Part shown: positions 7,226 to 15,274 of the stretch, piece after piece
How positions within the stretch are numbered: position 1 is the stretch's first letter
How the letters are laid out: every line of letters starts with the position of its first letter
Made by a program: the position numbers and the translations under genes
Assembly: GCF_013407855.1 (NCBI RefSeq)
Contig: NZ_JACBZH010000001.1
Span: forward strand, 5,952,001 to 6,016,000
Source of the DNA: Actinopolymorpha rutila
Lineage (GTDB): Bacteria; Actinomycetota; Actinomycetes; Propionibacteriales; Actinopolymorphaceae
DNA: 64,000 bases
Reading direction: 5' to 3'
The notes under the pieces: model-generated
Seen by the model: the letters and a program-made list of their open reading frames with translations, nothing else
Told to the model about the DNA's origin: nothing
Database searches by the model: none

Positions 7226-9337
7226 TCAGCTGTGCTTGCCCGGATCACTCCAGAACCACGCCTCCGGGTCGTAGATGGCGGGCACCGGAATGTCCCAGGT
7301 GTTGATCTGCCCGCCCAGGAAGAGGTTCTCCCGGCGTGGAACGTTCTGCAGTTCCTTGTGTACGAGGATGACCTGCGGGTAGTCGGCGACCACCCCGAGG
7401 AAGAACGGGCCGTCCTTGATGTGCACCCGGCACATGTCCCACAGCAGCCGGTTGCGCCGCAACGGATCGGTTTCCAGACGCGCCCGGTCGTAGAGGTTCC
7501 ACAGGCGTTCGATCGGACCGCCCTTCTCCGGCAGCACCCACGGCGGACGCCGCTTCCACGGGCTGACGCCGCTCTCCTTGCGGAGGGCCGCCGGGTCGCT
7601 GCTGCGCATAATGTACGCCTGCCCGTGCAACGGTGCCCAGGTGTCGGGGATCGTGGGGATCACCCAGGACGGCCAGCTCATGATCCCCCCGCCGCCGATC
7701 TCCCACGCGGTGTTGCTCATCAGCTCGCCGCGGTTCCACCTGTCCGACCAGGAGGTGGGAGGCACCGGGTTGATCTCCGTACGGATACCGATCGACTGCC
7801 AGCCCTGACGCAGGAAGTCGTTCTTGCGAATGTTCTCCCGCGCGGTGTCGGCCGGATAGTCCAGCCGTACGACAAGTTTGCTGCCGTCGGGCTTCTCGCG
7901 GTACCCGTCGCCGTCGGTGTCCACCACACCGATCCGGTCCAGGATCGCCTTCGCCTTGTCCGGGTCGTACGCGACGTAGGAGTCGCGCCAGGTGCGGTAC
8001 AGCTTCTTGCTCTCCGCATCGACCTGGAACTCCGGCGCCTTCGGACTGAGTGTTCCGGTGGTGAGTTCCCCGGTGTTGTAGTACAGCGACTTACGTAGGT
8101 CCGCACGGTTGTAGGCGTGTGAGAGCGCCTGGCGAAACTCCGGCTTGCGGATGAGCTCGCGCATCGCGTCGTCGGGATAGTCGTAGTTGAAGAAGAACAT
8201 CGAGCCGCTGCCCGAGCCACTCCCCCAGAACCACACCTGAACACCGGTGCGTGCGGCGGACTGCTTCAGACCCTCCACGTCGGCCAGGTTGATGTGCGTG
8301 TGCTGCCCCTCGGCGAAGTCCGCCTTGCCCTGGGTGTACTGGAGTTTCATCACCTCCTCGTCCTTCACCGCGTTCCAGACCATCCGGTCCATGAACGGCA
8401 GCTGGTTGCCGGCCTGGTCCACGCACCAGTAGTAGGGGTTGCGTTCCCAGACGGCGTTGCGTCCTTCGTGGTAGGTCGACAGTTGCCAGCCGGTCGTCAC
8501 CGGGCAGTCCGGGTTCGACAGGTGGTTGGCCTTGTTGTCGTGTTCGACGTACCAGTCCTTGGCGGTGACTTTCGGGTTGTACTTCGGATGGAACTGCCGG
8601 AGGTAGTGGCGTGGGAGCAGCCAGTCGGCGCCGACGCTTCGGTTCACCGTGTCGGCGAGCCGGTCGGGAGTCAGAGCCGCCGGACTGTCGAACTCCAGGA
8701 CCAGGGTGTGGTCGTCCGGAGCGGTGATCTTCGCGACCGTCCCCTTGCCGGAAACCGCCTCCTCCGGCGGCACTTCCGGGTGCTCGGCGTTGAGGACCGT
8801 GTCCTCCCACCAGTACATGACGTCGGCGGTGGTGAAGGGGGCACCGTCGGACCACCGCAGCCCCTTGCGGAAGTGGAACCTCCATCGCGTGAACTCGGCG
8901 TTGGACTCCCAACTCTCGGCCAGGCCCGGACCGACGTCCATGCCGTCGTTGAGCCACCGCACGATCGAGTGGCCGTACATGTACTGACCGATGGATGCGT
9001 CGTCGGCGGTGGCGGCGGTGAGGTAGCAGGTTCCGCCGTACTCGCCTTGGCGCTGCCACCTGTGTGGCACGACGTACGGCGATGCCGGGACGCGCTTGCT
9101 CAGCGGCGGCAGGCCGCCGGCCTTCACCTTGGCGGCCAATGTGGGCGCCTCGCGCAGCTTGTCCGGAACCGCTAGCGGCTTGGTGAACGAACCTTTGGCG
9201 TTGCTGCGCTTCGCCGCCCTGGTCGGAGCTCCACCGGCTTCACCGTCCGCGTTGCACGCCGCCAGCGTGGCCGTCGCCGCTGCCGCGGCGGATGCCCCGA
9301 GAAGCGTTCGTCTGCTCAGGCCCGAACTCGACTCCAT
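7226..9337 (-). CDS. ABC transporter substrate-binding lipoprotein, family 5 (peptide/oligosaccharide type)
   Basis: This is a 703-residue extracellular solute-binding protein. It starts with a Tat motif (LSRRTLLGA), a hydrophobic stretch and a lipobox ending in TLAACN, so it should be an exported lipoprotein. The domain follows with SBP-5 features: GLAESWESNAEFTRWRFHF, LRWSDGAPFTTADVMYWWED and FRQALSHAYNRADLRK. Its length, well above the usual 500-600, resembles the large family 5 binding proteins of soil actinobacteria that are often tied to oligosaccharide uptake. No permease or ATPase gene is adjacent. ATG 9337 has a GGGAG site; the frame stays open upstream to 9565 but the Tat signal fixes the start near 9337. 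A divergent AraC gene probably controls it. Confidence 0.9.
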   Translation of the reverse strand: MESSSGLSRRTLLGASAAAAATATLAACNADGEAGGAPTRAAKRSNAKGSFTKPLAVPDKLREAPTLAAKVKAGGLPPLSKRVPASPYVVPHRWQRQGEYGGTCYLTAATADDASIGQYMYGHSIVRWLNDGMDVGPGLAESWESNAEFTRWRFHFRKGLRWSDGAPFTTADVMYWWEDTVLNAEHPEVPPEEAVSGKGTVAKITAPDDHTLVLEFDSPAALTPDRLADTVNRSVGADWLLPRHYLRQFHPKYNPKVTAKDWYVEHDNKANHLSNPDCPVTTGWQLSTYHEGRNAVWERNPYYWCVDQAGNQLPFMDRMVWNAVKDEEVMKLQYTQGKADFAEGQHTHINLADVEGLKQSAARTGVQVWFWGSGSGSGSMFFFNYDYPDDAMRELIRKPEFRQALSHAYNRADLRKSLYYNTGELTTGTLSPKAPEFQVDAESKKLYRTWRDSYVAYDPDKAKAILDRIGVVDTDGDGYREKPDGSKLVVRLDYPADTARENIRKNDFLRQGWQSIGIRTEINPVPPTSWSDRWNRGELMSNTAWEIGGGGIMSWPSWVIPTIPDTWAPLHGQAYIMRSSDPAALRKESGVSPWKRRPPWVLPEKGGPIERLWNLYDRARLETDPLRRNRLLWDMCRVHIKDGPFFLGVVADYPQVILVHKELQNVPRRENLFLGGQINTWDIPVPAIYDPEAWFWSDPGKHS

Positions 9338-9436
9338 GACCGCTCCCGAATCCTCCGACGACGGCAGTGCGCGAACGCGGTTGGGCTTTCGTGTCCGCCT
9401 TCGTGTGCGAGTCTGTACCTGCGCGACCTGGGAAGA

Positions 9437-9464
9437 CATGGACAAACCGCTCACGTTCATGGAC
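9437..9464 (+). promoter_or_regulatory. direct repeats CATGGAC, AraC-type operator candidate
   Basis: CATGGAC occurs at 9437-9443 and again at 9458-9464, exactly 21 bases (two helical turns) apart. This is the spacing AraC-type dimers use on direct half-sites. The pair lies in the 147-base region between the solute-binding protein and the AraC gene, close to the latter. Control of both genes is inferred. Confidence 0.4.
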
Positions 9465-9484
9465 TTTTGGTGAGGGAGGGTGCT

Positions 9485-10303
9485 GTGGTCCAAGGGTGGT
9501 CGCGTTACCTCACACCGACCCCGGTCCAACGTCGGCTCGGTCTGGCGTGCCTCGGAGCCGGACACAAGTGGGAGCCGGACCCGTGCCCGCCTCGCGTGTT
9601 GCGGTCACACGCCGCCGTCCTCGTGGTCGACGGTGAGGGCTGGCTTGAGTGGGGGGAAGGCGGCCGCCGAGCTGCGATCCCGGCGGGCAGTATGTTCTGG
9701 CTGTTCCCGGGAGTACGACACTCCTACGGCCCGCAGGGTCGCGGTTGGCAGGAGATCTGGACGCTGTTCGAGGGGCCGGCGGCCGACGCGTACGAGGACC
9801 TCGGATACCTGTCCCGCACTGAGCCCGTGGTCCGCCTCACCGATCCGTTCCCGGCACGCTCGGCGATGGACCTCCTGCTCGCCGCCTGCCGCAAGCAGCA
9901 AGCCGGCGCCGAGGTAGATGCGGCCCATGCCGTGCACGCACTGATCCTCGCCGCCCAGAACGAGAACCACGACCGAGCCGACGACGCCGTACTGGCGACA
10001 CTGCGAGAGAGCGCGTGCGAGCCGTGGTCGGTGGCCGAGCACGCCCGCCGGGCGGGGCTGTCGGTGAGCGCACTGCGCCGGGTCGTCCGCCGCGACGGTG
10101 GGTGTTCACCGAAGGAGTACCTGCTGCGCGTACGGCTCAACCGCGCCAAGGAGTTGCTGGCCGAGTCGGACCTGACCGTTGCCGAGATCGGCCGCCGGGT
10201 GGGTCACGACGACCCGGCGTACTTCTCGCGCCTGTTCACCAGACGGACAGGAATGGCACCCCGGGACTTCCGCGCGCAGCAGCGGCGGCCCGGCACGTCC
10301 TGA
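9485..10303 (+). CDS. AraC family transcriptional regulator
   Basis: The protein has 272 residues from GTG 9485, five bases after GGAGG. The N-terminal half is a cupin-like sensing domain (AAVLVVDGEGWLEWG, IPAGSMFWLFPGVRHSYGP). The C-terminal hundred residues hold two helix-turn-helix motifs: WSVAEHARRAGLSVSALRRV, and LTVAEIGRRVGHDDPAYFSR with the AraC signature continuing to FTRRTGMAPRDFR. Such cupin-AraC proteins usually sense sugars and activate a neighbouring uptake gene. It is divergent from the family 5 solute-binding protein gene, and 21-base-spaced direct repeats sit between them. The effector is unknown. Confidence 0.93.
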   Translation: MVQGWSRYLTPTPVQRRLGLACLGAGHKWEPDPCPPRVLRSHAAVLVVDGEGWLEWGEGGRRAAIPAGSMFWLFPGVRHSYGPQGRGWQEIWTLFEGPAADAYEDLGYLSRTEPVVRLTDPFPARSAMDLLLAACRKQQAGAEVDAAHAVHALILAAQNENHDRADDAVLATLRESACEPWSVAEHARRAGLSVSALRRVVRRDGGCSPKEYLLRVRLNRAKELLAESDLTVAEIGRRVGHDDPAYFSRLFTRRTGMAPRDFRAQQRRPGTS

Positions 10304-10307
10304 CCAC

Positions 10308-10493
10308 CTATTCGGCTCGGGCGCGACGCGGACGCTTCGACCGACTCTGCTCCGCCACCCGCGCCGCCTGACGCTCCTGGACCTCCCGCGCCACCCGCTG
10401 TACGCCCTCGACGATCTGGGCATAGCGTTCACGCCCCGCCTTCGTTCCGAGAACGTAGCCGGCGGCGAAGACCGCGACAGTTCTCAGCCTCAC
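10308..10493 (-). CDS. small YtxH-like membrane-anchored protein
   Basis: From GTG 10493 this encodes 61 residues: a short hydrophobic N-terminus (LRTVAVFAAGYVLGTKAGRE), then a basic, helical tail rich in Arg, Ala and Glu. The sequence GYVLGTKAGRERY is the hallmark of small YtxH-like actinobacterial proteins, which are thought to sit at the membrane and are of unknown role. GTG 10493 overlaps the stop of the upstream 59-codon gene in a GTGA quartet, so translation is probably coupled. It is the last gene of an operon that begins at 11599. Confidence 0.75.
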   Translation of the reverse strand: MRLRTVAVFAAGYVLGTKAGRERYAQIVEGVQRVAREVQERQAARVAEQSRSKRPRRARAE

Positions 10494-10669
10494 GCCTTCT
10501 TCTTCCGGTGGGAGGAGATGGCCGAACTCACCGCCGTCACGCCGGCTGCGGCCCCCACCGCGATCAGCCCGCCCCGCAGGGTCCGCTTGTCCGACGCGGT
10601 CGCCTTGGCCTTCGCGACCACCGGGTCCTTCACCTGCTCCCACTTGCTCTTCCGGTGCAAAAGTTTCAT
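10490..10669 (-). CDS. small basic protein with one membrane segment, unknown function
   Basis: A 59-codon gene from ATG 10669, preceded by a GGGGGACGAAG stretch as ribosome site. The product begins MKLLHRKSKWEQVKDPV, has a mid-section GGLIAVGAAAGVTAVSSAIS that is a plausible single membrane helix, and ends in HRKKKA. It lies 21 bases after the coiled-coil gene and overlaps the YtxH-like gene by four bases (GTGA), which argues that it is real despite its size. I do not recognise a family beyond resemblance to small actinobacterial membrane proteins that accompany YtxH-like partners. Confidence 0.7.
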   Translation of the reverse strand: MKLLHRKSKWEQVKDPVVAKAKATASDKRTLRGGLIAVGAAAGVTAVSSAISSHRKKKA

Positions 10670-10690
10670 CTTCGTCCCCCCGCCGAGATG

Positions 10691-11599
10691 TCAGGCCGCC
10701 TTGCGGGCCGCCCGTCGTACCGCACGCAGCAACTGCTGCTTGTTCATCGAGCTTCTGGTCTCCACGCCGAGCGCACCGGCCAGGTCGACGAGCTCGGGCT
10801 TGGTCATCGACCGAAGGTCCTGGTCGGTACGCCCCGAGCTCATCTGCCGGGCCACCTTGGCACCCGAACCGGCCACCTTCTTCTGCACCGCCTTCGCCTC
10901 GGCCGCCCGGCGTTCCTTCGGCGCCGCCGTGCGCCGCACCTCACCGGCGGCCAGCTCCTCCGCCTTCCCGCGGGCGGCCTCGGCGGCTGCCTGCGCGGCC
11001 TCGGCGGCGGCGTCGGCGAGCTTGCGGGCCCGCGCCAGTCGCTGGGTGGCCTCCGCGATCTTCTCCTGGGCTCGCTGCTGCGCGGCTTCGGCCCTGGCCC
11101 GGCTCTTGTCGAGCTCCCCCTCGAACCGCTCGCCCACCTTGTGGACCGTCGCGTCCGCGTCGGCCTGCGCGCGTTCGCGCTCGCCCTCGACCATGGCGTC
11201 CGCGCGTTCGCGCGCCTCCTCCACTCGGCGGCGTACCTCCTCGGCCGCCTCGCTCTTCGCGTCGCGGACCCGGGCTCGCCCCTGCTCGTTCGTCTTGCGT
11301 ACGGCGTCGGCGAGTTCCTTGGCGTGGTTCGCCTCCGCGCGCGCCTCCTGCTCGGCCCGGTGAGCCTTCTCACTCGCCGACCGAGCCCGCTTCAGCCGGG
11401 ACTCCAGCGATTCTCCCGTCAACGGCACCTTGCCCCGCTCGCCGGCCATTGCCCGGCTCGCGGAGCCGCCGTCACCGTCCGCGGCTCCGTCCGACGGATG
11501 GAGCGCCTGCGTCACCACCCACGAGACGTTCGACGGCAGCTCCCTGACCCCGGTTGCCGCCATTTCCGACAGCCAGTGGACTGCCCCACTTCGCGCCAT
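10691..11599 (-). CDS. long coiled-coil protein with C-terminal Rho-N/SAP-like motif
   Basis: The 302-residue protein starts at ATG 11599 after GGGGGAGAG. Residues about 60-240 are almost wholly Ala, Glu, Arg and Lys in heptad order, a long coiled coil. The last 45 residues (LRSMTKPELVDLAGALGV, then SSMNKQQLLRAVRRAARK) look like the Rho N-terminal or SAP-type helical motif that binds nucleic acid. There is no signal peptide. It heads an operon with two small membrane-associated proteins, so it could tie DNA or RNA to the membrane or act in envelope stress. This is speculation; no member is characterised to my knowledge. Confidence 0.8.
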   Translation of the reverse strand: MARSGAVHWLSEMAATGVRELPSNVSWVVTQALHPSDGAADGDGGSASRAMAGERGKVPLTGESLESRLKRARSASEKAHRAEQEARAEANHAKELADAVRKTNEQGRARVRDAKSEAAEEVRRRVEEARERADAMVEGERERAQADADATVHKVGERFEGELDKSRARAEAAQQRAQEKIAEATQRLARARKLADAAAEAAQAAAEAARGKAEELAAGEVRRTAAPKERRAAEAKAVQKKVAGSGAKVARQMSSGRTDQDLRSMTKPELVDLAGALGVETRSSMNKQQLLRAVRRAARKAA

Positions 11600-11751
11600 C
11601 TCTCCCCCACGCGTTCGCGCACCCCCGGTTACGTTCAGCGTACCCAGCCACTGTCCGACGTTTTCCCACGTTGCGGTTGCCGGGGCGCGTGCCCGGCGGA
11701 ACACGGCCTGTCAACCCTGGATTGGCAGCGAAGCGTCGCCGGACATTTCCC

Positions 11752-12540
11752 TCAGTTGCTTACGTCGTGCCGGACCCAGACATTCGGTTCGACGTAGACG
11801 GCGTGGTCACCGTCCAGGTCACAGTGCACCGGGACGAGCGCGCCCGGCACGTCCACGTCGCCGGTCCGGTCGAACGGCAGGCCGGTCCATTCCCGCCACT
11901 GCCGCAACGATCCGTGCACCACCCACGAGGTGGGAGCGACCCCGGTGATCTGCCCACCGGCCCGCACGTGCGTGCGCAGCCAGGGGTCGTACGGCAGACC
12001 GTCGGAACGCAGGCGGGCAGCGTAGGCGGCCATCGGGGTGCGGGGCTCCCGGTCCTTCCAGGTCGGCCGCACCGGCGCGACCAGCCGGGCGAGCCCGGCG
12101 TCGCGAACGGCCACCCTCAGCGCCTGGAGCATCAGCCGGGAAAGTCCCTGTCCGCGAAGGGATCCGGCCACGCTGACGTCCAGCGCGCAGGCGGAGTTGG
12201 GTTGGGCTTCGGGGTTGGCGGCGTCGTGGAACGCCCACACCAACGCCTTCTCCCAGCCACCGTCCGGCAACGCCTCCCGATCCCTTCCGCCGAGCGCCAG
12301 CGGGACGGCGACGCCGTACGCGACGGCTCGCTCCCCTTCGGTCGCGACGACGCAGGTGTGCGGGAACTCCTCACCTGCCCGCCAGTAGAACGCGTCGGAG
12401 ACGTTGTTGTGCCGCATGAAGTCCGGCCACCAGCCGGTCTCGTGTCGCGGGTGGGCGAACTCGGGCCGCTGGGCGACCGTGCTGAGCTGGATCGTCGCGC
12501 CGGACGGGAGCGTTCGGGCCACCGGCGCCGGTGGCGCCAT
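11752..12540 (-). CDS. GNAT-like N-acetyltransferase
   Basis: This 262-residue protein has the GNAT acetyl-CoA loop in CALDVSVAGSLRGQGLSRLML (Arg/Gln-x-x-Gly-x-Gly/Ala pattern, here RGQGLS) and the preceding strand AVAYGVAVPL. It is longer than a minimal GNAT domain; the C-terminal third (WVVHGSLRQWREWTGLPFDR) lacks recognisable motifs and may shape a substrate pocket. ATG 12540 overlaps the stop codon of the upstream GNAT gene (TGATG), so the two acetyltransferases are translationally coupled and probably serve the same pathway. The acceptor is unknown. Confidence 0.8.
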   Translation of the reverse strand: MAPPAPVARTLPSGATIQLSTVAQRPEFAHPRHETGWWPDFMRHNNVSDAFYWRAGEEFPHTCVVATEGERAVAYGVAVPLALGGRDREALPDGGWEKALVWAFHDAANPEAQPNSACALDVSVAGSLRGQGLSRLMLQALRVAVRDAGLARLVAPVRPTWKDREPRTPMAAYAARLRSDGLPYDPWLRTHVRAGGQITGVAPTSWVVHGSLRQWREWTGLPFDRTGDVDVPGALVPVHCDLDGDHAVYVEPNVWVRHDVSN

Positions 12541-13100
12541 CACAGCGCCCGGACGTACTGCCGGCACACGTACACCCGGTGAAACCTCGCACGTACGGAG
12601 GTCTCGAGTTCGCGCGGCGCCTGGCAGAACGCGGTGAACGGGCCGGTCAGTCCCTCTGGGCAGGTGAAACCCTCACCGCCGTCGGAGGAGTCCTTGTAGA
12701 CATGGAGATAGCTGAACCGCTCGGTGAACCCCGATCGGCGGTACCACGCGTTGGCCGCGGTGTCCTCGCGCGTCCACGCGTCGAGTTCGCGAACGCCATC
12801 CGGGCGGAGGTCGTCGACCACACCGGAGAGGAGGGCGCCGGCGACTCCGCGCCGCTGGTGGTCGGGGTGGACGGCGAGGACCTCGATCGTCGATCGCGGC
12901 GGTGAGATCGTCGCGTCCAGCAGGCCGACGACCTCGGTGCCGGCGATGGCGACCCGGCGCAGCGCGGGCACGTCGTAGGACGGCCGCCGGGTCACCACGT
13001 CGTCGTAGTAGTCGGTCGGGAAGAAGCTGAGCAGGCGGCACCGCAGCCAGCCGGCGGCATCTGCGTCGCGGTAGTCACGAACGTGGAACGAAGCACACAC
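12540..13100 (-). CDS. GNAT family N-acetyltransferase
   Basis: A 186-residue acetyltransferase. The acetyl-CoA binding core is clear: IEVLAVHPDHQRRGVAGALL (motif A, with Gln-Arg-Arg-Gly-Val-Ala) followed by ANAWYRRSGFTERFSYLHVYK (motif B). The last 45 residues, with CPEGLTGPFTAFCQAP, extend beyond the domain. It starts at GTG 13100, with an AGGA about nine bases upstream. It is the first gene of a two-gene GNAT operon. Substrates cannot be told from the sequence; such enzymes act on antibiotics, polyamines or protein N-termini. Confidence 0.88.
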   Translation of the reverse strand: MCASFHVRDYRDADAAGWLRCRLLSFFPTDYYDDVVTRRPSYDVPALRRVAIAGTEVVGLLDATISPPRSTIEVLAVHPDHQRRGVAGALLSGVVDDLRPDGVRELDAWTREDTAANAWYRRSGFTERFSYLHVYKDSSDGGEGFTCPEGLTGPFTAFCQAPRELETSVRARFHRVYVCRQYVRAL

Positions 13101-13344
13101 GTGGGGATCCTGTCGGCGCGTCGGGACGAGGCACGGTCAGGTCCGCCGCCGACCGGATCGCCCGAAAGTGCGGACGGGGCACGGCGCGGACCATGGGCGA
13201 GGCCGAGCTCATCGCGAGCGCATGGGTGCATCGTGCCGACCGGCGCGAAGAGCCCGCAAACGGATTTCCGAACCCGGTCGCGCGAACTAGATTCGAAAGC
13301 CGGTACTCGTCAGTTCCGGCCAGTCACCCGCAGGAGGAGAGCAG

Positions 13345-13716
13345 ATGAGCATCCAGCTCAACCACATCATCGTCCCTGCCCACGACAAGCGCGCGTCCGC
13401 CGAGTTTCTCGGCTCGATCCTCGGCGTCGCCGTCGGCGAGGACAGCGAGCCGTTCGTGCCCCTGACCGTCAGCAACGGCGTGACTCTCGACTACGCGAAC
13501 TCCTCGGACTTCCAGCACATGCACTGCGCGTTCCTCGTCGAGGAGGACGAGTTCGACGCGGCGTTCGAGCGGATCCAGAAGGCGGGGCTGACCTACTACG
13601 CCGACCCGGGTCACCGGGAGGTGGGCGAGATCAACCACCGCTGGGGCGGGCGGGGCGTCTACTTCGACGACCCCAACGGACACAACATGGAGATCCTGAC
13701 CCGCGTCCCGGACTGA
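13345..13716 (+). CDS. VOC family protein
   Basis: The 123-residue protein has a glyoxalase/bleomycin-resistance fold. The N-terminal strand LNHIIVPAHDKRASAEFLGS carries a metal-ligand His, HMHCAFLVEEDEFD begins the second module, and GVYFDDPNGHNMEILTRV is the closing signature with the terminal Glu ligand. With two His and a Glu in the usual places it could be a metal-dependent dioxygenase or lyase rather than a pure binding protein. ATG 13345 follows GGAGGAGAGCAG. A 12-bp stem terminator follows 36 bases after the stop, so it is monocistronic. Confidence 0.92.
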   Translation: MSIQLNHIIVPAHDKRASAEFLGSILGVAVGEDSEPFVPLTVSNGVTLDYANSSDFQHMHCAFLVEEDEFDAAFERIQKAGLTYYADPGHREVGEINHRWGGRGVYFDDPNGHNMEILTRVPD

Positions 13717-13752
13717 GCCCGCAATCCACCGACCCCACGGGAGACAACGGGC

Positions 13753-13791
13753 GCGGGTGGGCTGTCGGCCAGATCACGGCAGCCCACCCGC
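13753..13791 (+). terminator. transcription terminator after VOC gene
   Basis: GCGGGTGGGCTG at 13753-13764 pairs perfectly with CAGCCCACCCGC at 13780-13791 around a 15-base loop. There is no T-run, as is common in high-GC actinobacteria. It sits between the VOC gene and the NADH dehydrogenase gene. Confidence 0.6.
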
Positions 13792-13917
13792 TGCTGTGGG
13801 GCCCGGTTAGCCCGCTCGTTCCGGCCTACCCGACGTGCGGGCACCTATTCGAAACAACCTGGGTGGTGCCGTAGGGTCGCAGGCACGGCAGGCAGGTCGA
13901 CCCGAGGGAGCCCTGAG

Positions 13918-15213
13918 ATGACCGAACCGAACCGCCGCCCGCGGATCGTCGTGGTGGGCGCGGGATTCGCCGGGTTCCATGCGGCCAGGGAGCTGGAGCG
14001 CCTTGCTCGCGGCCGGGCCGAGATCGTCGTGATCAACCCCACCGACTACTTCCTCTACCTCCCGTTGCTGCCGGAGGTGGCCTCGGGAGTCCTCGACCCG
14101 CGCCAGGTCTCGGTGCCGCTGTCCCGGACGCTTCGGGACGCCTGCCTCACGCTCGGGACCGTCGACGGTGTCGACCTGGACACTCGTACGGTCAGTTACG
14201 TCGACCCCGAAGAAGGCCGGCACGAGATCACCTACGACCGGCTGGTCCTCGCGCCGGGCAGTGTCAACAAGCTCTTGCCCATCCCCGGTGTGTGTGAGTA
14301 CGCACATGGTTTCCGGAGCGTCGGTGAGGCGCTCTGCCTTCGCGACCACCTGATCGGCCAGATCGAACTCGCCGGCGGCTGCACCGACTCCGTCGAGCGC
14401 GAGGCGCGGTGCACCTTCGTCGTCGTCGGCGCGGGATACACCGGCACCGAGGTCGCCGCCCAGGGACAGCTCCTGACCAAGCAGGTCGCCCGTACCAGGA
14501 ACGGCGTGGACGAGAGCGAGGTGCGCTGGTTGCTGGTCGACGTCGCCGACCGGCTGCTGCCCGGCCTGGACCCGCGGCTGGCCGCCACCACCGACCGCAC
14601 TCTCCGCCGGCGTGGCGTGGAGGTCCGTACGGGCACGTCGGTGGAGAAGGCCACCGCCGACGGTGTGCTGTTGTCCGACGGGGAGTTCGTGCCCACGAAG
14701 ACCCTGGTGTGGTGCGTCGGCGTACGCCCGGACCCGCTCATCGAGAGCCTCGGCGAACCCACCGAGAACGGCCGGCTGGTGGTGGACGAGTACCTCAGCG
14801 TCCCGGGCCGGCCGGAGGTGTTCGCCTGCGGGGACAGCGCCGCTGTACCCGACCTCACCAGGCCCGGGCAGGTCACCGCGATGACCGCCCAGCACGCCGA
14901 ACGCCAGGGCAAGGCGGCGGCCCGCAACGTCGCCGCGTCGTTCGGCGACGGGCGCCCGAAGCCCTACAAGCACCACGATCTCGGCTTCGTCGTCGACCTC
15001 GGCGGGCTGTCCGCGGCCGCCAACCCACTCGGTGTCGCGCTCTCGGGCGCACCCGCCGCGGCCGTGACGAAGGGCTACCACCTGCTGAGCGTGCCGGCCA
15101 ACCGCATCCGCATCGCCGCCGACTGGGCGCTCGACGCGGTGTTGCGACGGCAGGTCGTCAAGCTCGGGTTGGTCGGTCCGAGCGCGGTTCCGCTGGAGTC
15201 CGACCAGCAGTGA
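13918..15213 (+). CDS. ndh: type II NADH dehydrogenase (NDH-2) family FAD oxidoreductase
   Basis: This 431-residue protein has two Rossmann folds: the FAD site IVVVGAGFAGFHAARELE at the N-terminus and the NADH site CTFVVVGAGYTGTEVAA near residue 170. The third FAD motif is RPEVFACGDSAAVPD near residue 300, and the family stretch DRLVLAPGSVNK is also present. NDH-2 transfers electrons from NADH to menaquinone at the inner face of the membrane without pumping protons. The C-terminal segment (KGYHLLSVPANRIRIAADW) is amphipathic, as expected for monotopic attachment. ATG 13918 follows GAGGGAG. A role as another quinone-linked flavoprotein cannot be excluded, since NDH-2 paralogues are common in actinobacteria. 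Confidence 0.88.
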   Translation: MTEPNRRPRIVVVGAGFAGFHAARELERLARGRAEIVVINPTDYFLYLPLLPEVASGVLDPRQVSVPLSRTLRDACLTLGTVDGVDLDTRTVSYVDPEEGRHEITYDRLVLAPGSVNKLLPIPGVCEYAHGFRSVGEALCLRDHLIGQIELAGGCTDSVEREARCTFVVVGAGYTGTEVAAQGQLLTKQVARTRNGVDESEVRWLLVDVADRLLPGLDPRLAATTDRTLRRRGVEVRTGTSVEKATADGVLLSDGEFVPTKTLVWCVGVRPDPLIESLGEPTENGRLVVDEYLSVPGRPEVFACGDSAAVPDLTRPGQVTAMTAQHAERQGKAAARNVAASFGDGRPKPYKHHDLGFVVDLGGLSAAANPLGVALSGAPAAAVTKGYHLLSVPANRIRIAADWALDAVLRRQVVKLGLVGPSAVPLESDQQ

Positions 15214-15217
15214 CCTC

Positions 15218-15234
15218 CGAGGCCACCGGCCTCG
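15218..15234. terminator. short hairpin between convergent genes
   Basis: CGAGGCC and GGCCTCG pair perfectly over a three-base loop a few bases after the NADH dehydrogenase stop. A second GGCGCC repeat follows at about 15250-15270. The 61-base convergent gap probably ends transcription from both sides. Confidence 0.4.
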
Positions 15235-15274
15235 CTGAAAGGGATCTGGCCGGCGCCGCCGCGTACGGCGCCGA

